From: Sabulibacter ruber
GTDB taxonomy: Bacteria; Bacteroidota; Bacteroidia; Cytophagales; Hymenobacteraceae
Assembly: GCF_017355955.1 (NCBI RefSeq)
Contig: NZ_JAFFID010000002.1
Location: forward strand, 62,001-126,000
Direction: 5' to 3'
Length of the DNA: 64,000 nt
Positions 61,629 through 64,000 of the stretch are shown here, in pieces (positions within the stretch are counted from its first letter, which is position 1; every line of letters starts with the position of its first letter). The notes under the pieces are model-generated. The model saw nothing but the letters and a program-made list of their open reading frames with translations, searched no databases and had not been told where the DNA came from. The position numbers and the translations under genes are program-made.

Positions 61629-63416
61629 TTAGAGTTTCTCTTCCAACCACAGGTAACTTAAAGACACAAGCAAGAAAAGTCCAATACCCCACAAAGGAAA
61701 ATCAGTCTGCACTTGCATGGACTGAGTGTCTGGAGAGGCGGCTGTCTGTTTGACTAACTTTAGGAACGCCTGCTGCTGTTGCTGAAGTTTCTGCGTTTGC
61801 CAACTGTTCTCGGGTTGCACAAACGCAGAGCTCTCCTGTCCACCAGAGGTAAGAACAGAATACCAACCGGTTTCCTGCGGCCACAACAAGCCTTGCTGCT
61901 GCTCCTGCAGGAGAGAAGAAGGTTGAACCAGAACTGGCGCGGCAGTTCCGGCCTTCAGACTCTGAAACGTTACTTTATGGGCGGAAGAATTTACTGAGAA
62001 AGAAACCTGTAGTAACTGATGCGCTTGCGGAATGGAGGGCATAACAGCTAAAGACGGTTCTTCTGCAGGTTTGGCGATGGCATTCAAAACGGTTGCCCAG
62101 TATTGCTGATACAGTGTTTCTTTGCCTTCCAACACCAACGGGAAAGTCTCGGGCAGCACACTTACGCCCACCTGCCCCATACCCCGACGGTACCGTACTG
62201 CCAAGGTCTGCTGTTGGTTCTGTTCCCAAACCATTGCTTGCTGTCCATCCTTAAGTTGAAGAACTCTGGTTGGCAAAGAAAGCACGGCATTGGAAGAAGC
62301 CAACCCTTGCCACCGCACCGTTCCGTTTCTGGGCTGTTTCTGGGAAACTGGCTTGAAAACGGTCTCCGCAAAAAACGGAATGGCTTTGGAACTGGGCTGA
62401 GAAAGGGTGGTTAGCGTCCCCAAACCTTGCTGCCGAACGGCTTGCTGCAGCGCTTGTTTCTCTGCACCGCTCAGATTCTGTAAGGCTGTTTCATCCAGGA
62501 GCACCGCGTCAAACTTCTGCAAAAGCCCGGTTGTGAGTCTATCCAGCTTTGTTGAAGCAAGGTTCACCACTTCGGTCTGGAAGATGCCCTTGCTCACTTG
62601 GGTCCGGATGGCTACGTGGTGCCCTTGCTGGCTTAAGAAGTTCTTCAGGAATTTCACCTCAAACGAGGGCGCCGAAGAAAGCACCAGCACGCTCAGCGGG
62701 CGCGGAGCCTTCACCTCTACCGGAACGGCTTCCTGGTACACAGAATCATTGGCCCCGGTCCAGCGCAAGGTATAGACAAACTTACCCCCCGTCTTAGGGG
62801 TAAACTTTAAGCGAAACGCCTGCGCTCCTTTCTTTACGGCTGCCGAATCACGGGCCGCACCAGACGAGTGCAGAAATACCTTGGTTTCCTGCGCTGATGG
62901 GGCATGGAACGTACCTTGCACCTGCACCTCTTCGCCCAAGGTTACCTCTTTAGGCCAGGAGGCAGCCAGCACACCGGTGGGAAGTTCAGACAAGTGGGGC
63001 ACGAACCGCAAAGAATCAGACGCAGGCATCTCTTCGGCCGGAAGGCCATGTCCCAACACATGAATGGTTTTTACTTCCGGGTGCTGTTTTAAAAAAGCGG
63101 TGAGGTCTGCTACGGGCTGGGCAACTTCGGCGTCCACGTTCAACCCGTACACCTGCGGACGAGGCTTCAGGCTTTTCAACAAACGTTGCAGGGTATCTGG
63201 GCTGTAGCCGTCGGTGAGCAGAAGGACCTCTGAGGCATTGTAGGTGCGGTTTATTTTAGGCGGCACCAACAGCAGCACCAGGCACGCAACTACTCCCCAG
63301 GAAGCCAGTAATCGCCACGCTAACCGGCGGCGGTCCGGACGGCGCACGGCAAGCCAGGTCAGCCAGCTTCCCAGCAACACCGCTACTCCCAACAGAAAGG
63401 GCAAAGGTATCTCCAT
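61629..63416 (-). CDS. Membrane protein with a glutamine-amidotransferase-like fold (MoxR/BatA-operon type)
   Basis: The 595-aa protein has two N-terminal transmembrane helices (FLLGVAVLLGSWLTWLAV and LLASWGVVACLVLLLVPP), a large periplasmic region and one C-terminal helix (WGIGLFLLVSLSYLWLEEKL). The central part (PLSVLVLSSAPSFEVKFLKN, then KFDAVLLDETALQNLSGAEKQAL) resembles the class I amidotransferase-like domain found in large membrane proteins next to MoxR ATPases and DUF58/BatA proteins, but no catalytic Cys is seen. A 41-base hairpin-family unit lies inside the gene at 62322-62362. It starts 2 bases after the stop of the preceding gene, so the two are one operon. Confidence 0.7.
   Translation of the reverse strand: MEIPLPFLLGVAVLLGSWLTWLAVRRPDRRRLAWRLLASWGVVACLVLLLVPPKINRTYNASEVLLLTDGYSPDTLQRLLKSLKPRPQVYGLNVDAEVAQPVADLTAFLKQHPEVKTIHVLGHGLPAEEMPASDSLRFVPHLSELPTGVLAASWPKEVTLGEEVQVQGTFHAPSAQETKVFLHSSGAARDSAAVKKGAQAFRLKFTPKTGGKFVYTLRWTGANDSVYQEAVPVEVKAPRPLSVLVLSSAPSFEVKFLKNFLSQQGHHVAIRTQVSKGIFQTEVVNLASTKLDRLTTGLLQKFDAVLLDETALQNLSGAEKQALQQAVRQQGLGTLTTLSQPSSKAIPFFAETVFKPVSQKQPRNGTVRWQGLASSNAVLSLPTRVLQLKDGQQAMVWEQNQQQTLAVRYRRGMGQVGVSVLPETFPLVLEGKETLYQQYWATVLNAIAKPAEEPSLAVMPSIPQAHQLLQVSFSVNSSAHKVTFQSLKAGTAAPVLVQPSSLLQEQQQGLLWPQETGWYSVLTSGGQESSAFVQPENSWQTQKLQQQQQAFLKLVKQTAASPDTQSMQVQTDFPLWGIGLFLLVSLSYLWLEEKL
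62322..62362. repeat. Hairpin-family unit inside coding sequence
   Basis: CCGTTTCTGGGCTGTTTC and AAACTGGCTTGAAAACGG pair imperfectly around TGGG, matching the intergenic family. Here it is read in frame, giving FKPVSQKQPRNG in the protein encoded on the minus strand. It appears to have been taken into the coding sequence without a frameshift. Confidence 0.5.
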
Positions 63417-63418
63417 GG

Positions 63419-64000
63419 TTACTTGAGCCGGTTAAAATAGTCCTGAGCCAACTTTTTAGGCGCGGCGGGCGCAACCGGTTTCTGCACTGTTTTAGAAGAA
63501 ACAGGCAGGAAACGGTGGAAGGTGGCTTCGGCGCGGGTAAGGCACTCTGCACAAAGCGGCCGCTGCCCCCTGATTTCCTGCGCCAGTTGGCGGATGTCCT
63601 GCAAAGCCCTTAAATATCTTCCGGGTTCCTGCACGGCGGCTTTGCCCAGTTCTTGTCCGGCTTGCTCCAGCAGGGCGGCATCTGCTGAGGAGGGCTTTGC
63701 TCCTTGCCTGATCTGCGCCACCCGCACCAAGGCTTGCCGCACCACGGGGGCCGTTACCTCGGGCTTTTCTTCCCGGCGGGTTTGCACGGGCTGCACTTTG
63801 CTTAGATCGCCGGTGAGGCGTTTTTCGGGTTCTTTGAGCGGAGGAGGCTCAAAACCGGTTTTCTTCACGTACGCTCGGGACTTTTGCTGCACTTCCTTGA
63901 GCATCCGCAAGGCTTTGTATTCAAAGGGCAGGGCTTCTTTAGGCCTGGCGGTCCTGAGCCGAAGCTCGGCTTCCCACATCTGGGCCAAGGCACCTTTGAG
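63419..64000 (-). CDS. Large conserved protein of the MoxR/BatA-type operon (partial C-terminal part)
   Basis: The frame is open through the right edge (LKGALAQMWEAELRL...), so only the C-terminal 193 residues are present. They are helical and charged: ALPFEYKALRMLKEVQQKSR (a segment often seen in large membrane proteins beside MoxR/DUF58 genes, as I recall), then a Pro-rich linker and helices around QALVRVAQIRQGAKPSSADA, with a CAEC pair late in the sequence. It ends 2 bases before the start of the next gene. A second hairpin-family unit (63475-63515) lies in its coding sequence and encodes part of the FLPVSSKTVQKPV stretch. Confidence 0.6.
   Translation of the reverse strand, partial: LKGALAQMWEAELRLRTARPKEALPFEYKALRMLKEVQQKSRAYVKKTGFEPPPLKEPEKRLTGDLSKVQPVQTRREEKPEVTAPVVRQALVRVAQIRQGAKPSSADAALLEQAGQELGKAAVQEPGRYLRALQDIRQLAQEIRGQRPLCAECLTRAEATFHRFLPVSSKTVQKPVAPAAPKKLAQDYFNRLK
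63475..63515. repeat. Second hairpin-family unit inside coding sequence
   Basis: CCGGTTTCTGCACTGTTTT pairs imperfectly with AAACAGGCAGGAAACGG around AGAAG. It lies in the last part of the partial gene at 63419-64000 and is translated in frame as part of RFLPVSSKTVQKPV. The encoded LPVSSK resembles KPVSQK from the other in-gene unit. Confidence 0.45.

Overview
The window looks like chromosome of a Bacteroidota bacterium of the Cytophagales, most likely Hymenobacteraceae (Rufibacter/Hymenobacter-like). This is inferred from three surface proteins with type IX secretion (T9SS) C-terminal domains, two PorP/SprF proteins, promoters of the Bacteroidetes form TTG-N20-TAnnTTTG, few Shine-Dalgarno sites, and eukaryote-like class Ia ribonucleotide reductase genes. 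No phage, CRISPR array or intact insertion sequence was seen.

1-34.8 kb is mostly housekeeping and small accessory genes. It opens with an ECF sigma factor and its membrane partner (cut by the left edge), then pfkB, an rlpA/hydrolase/acetyltransferase group, small exported proteins, two small heat-shock proteins, two paralogous SpoIIAA-like proteins, and a PAS protein followed by a CZB-like helical protein that lacks zinc ligands. nrdA and nrdB run leftward and rplU-rpmA run rightward from a 953-bp gene-free stretch holding five DnaA-box-like sites, a possible replication origin or DnaA-controlled promoter. Next come a minus-strand run (cyclase, 2H phosphoesterase, pentapeptide protein, SGNH esterase, MBL hydrolase, hemW), an Omp85 protein, initiator tRNA-fMet and a gamma-glutamyltransferase.

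35.5-61.4 kb is a cell-surface region. Two very large T9SS adhesins (2212 and 1976 aa) are each followed directly by a PorP/SprF gene, then by a PorE-like OmpA/TPR/PD40 protein and a histidine kinase-response regulator pair. A PKD/beta-helix lipoprotein and a 1079-aa type A T9SS protein follow. The second adhesin starts with an ice-binding-like DUF3494 domain. The right end (61.6-64 kb) holds two genes resembling the tail of a MoxR/DUF58/BatA-type operon.

Non-coding structure is plentiful: strong terminator hairpins, a family of short hairpins with a shared core but individually self-complementary outer arms (some inside coding sequence), and a roughly 400-bp structured repeat present twice with a compensatory base change in one stem.
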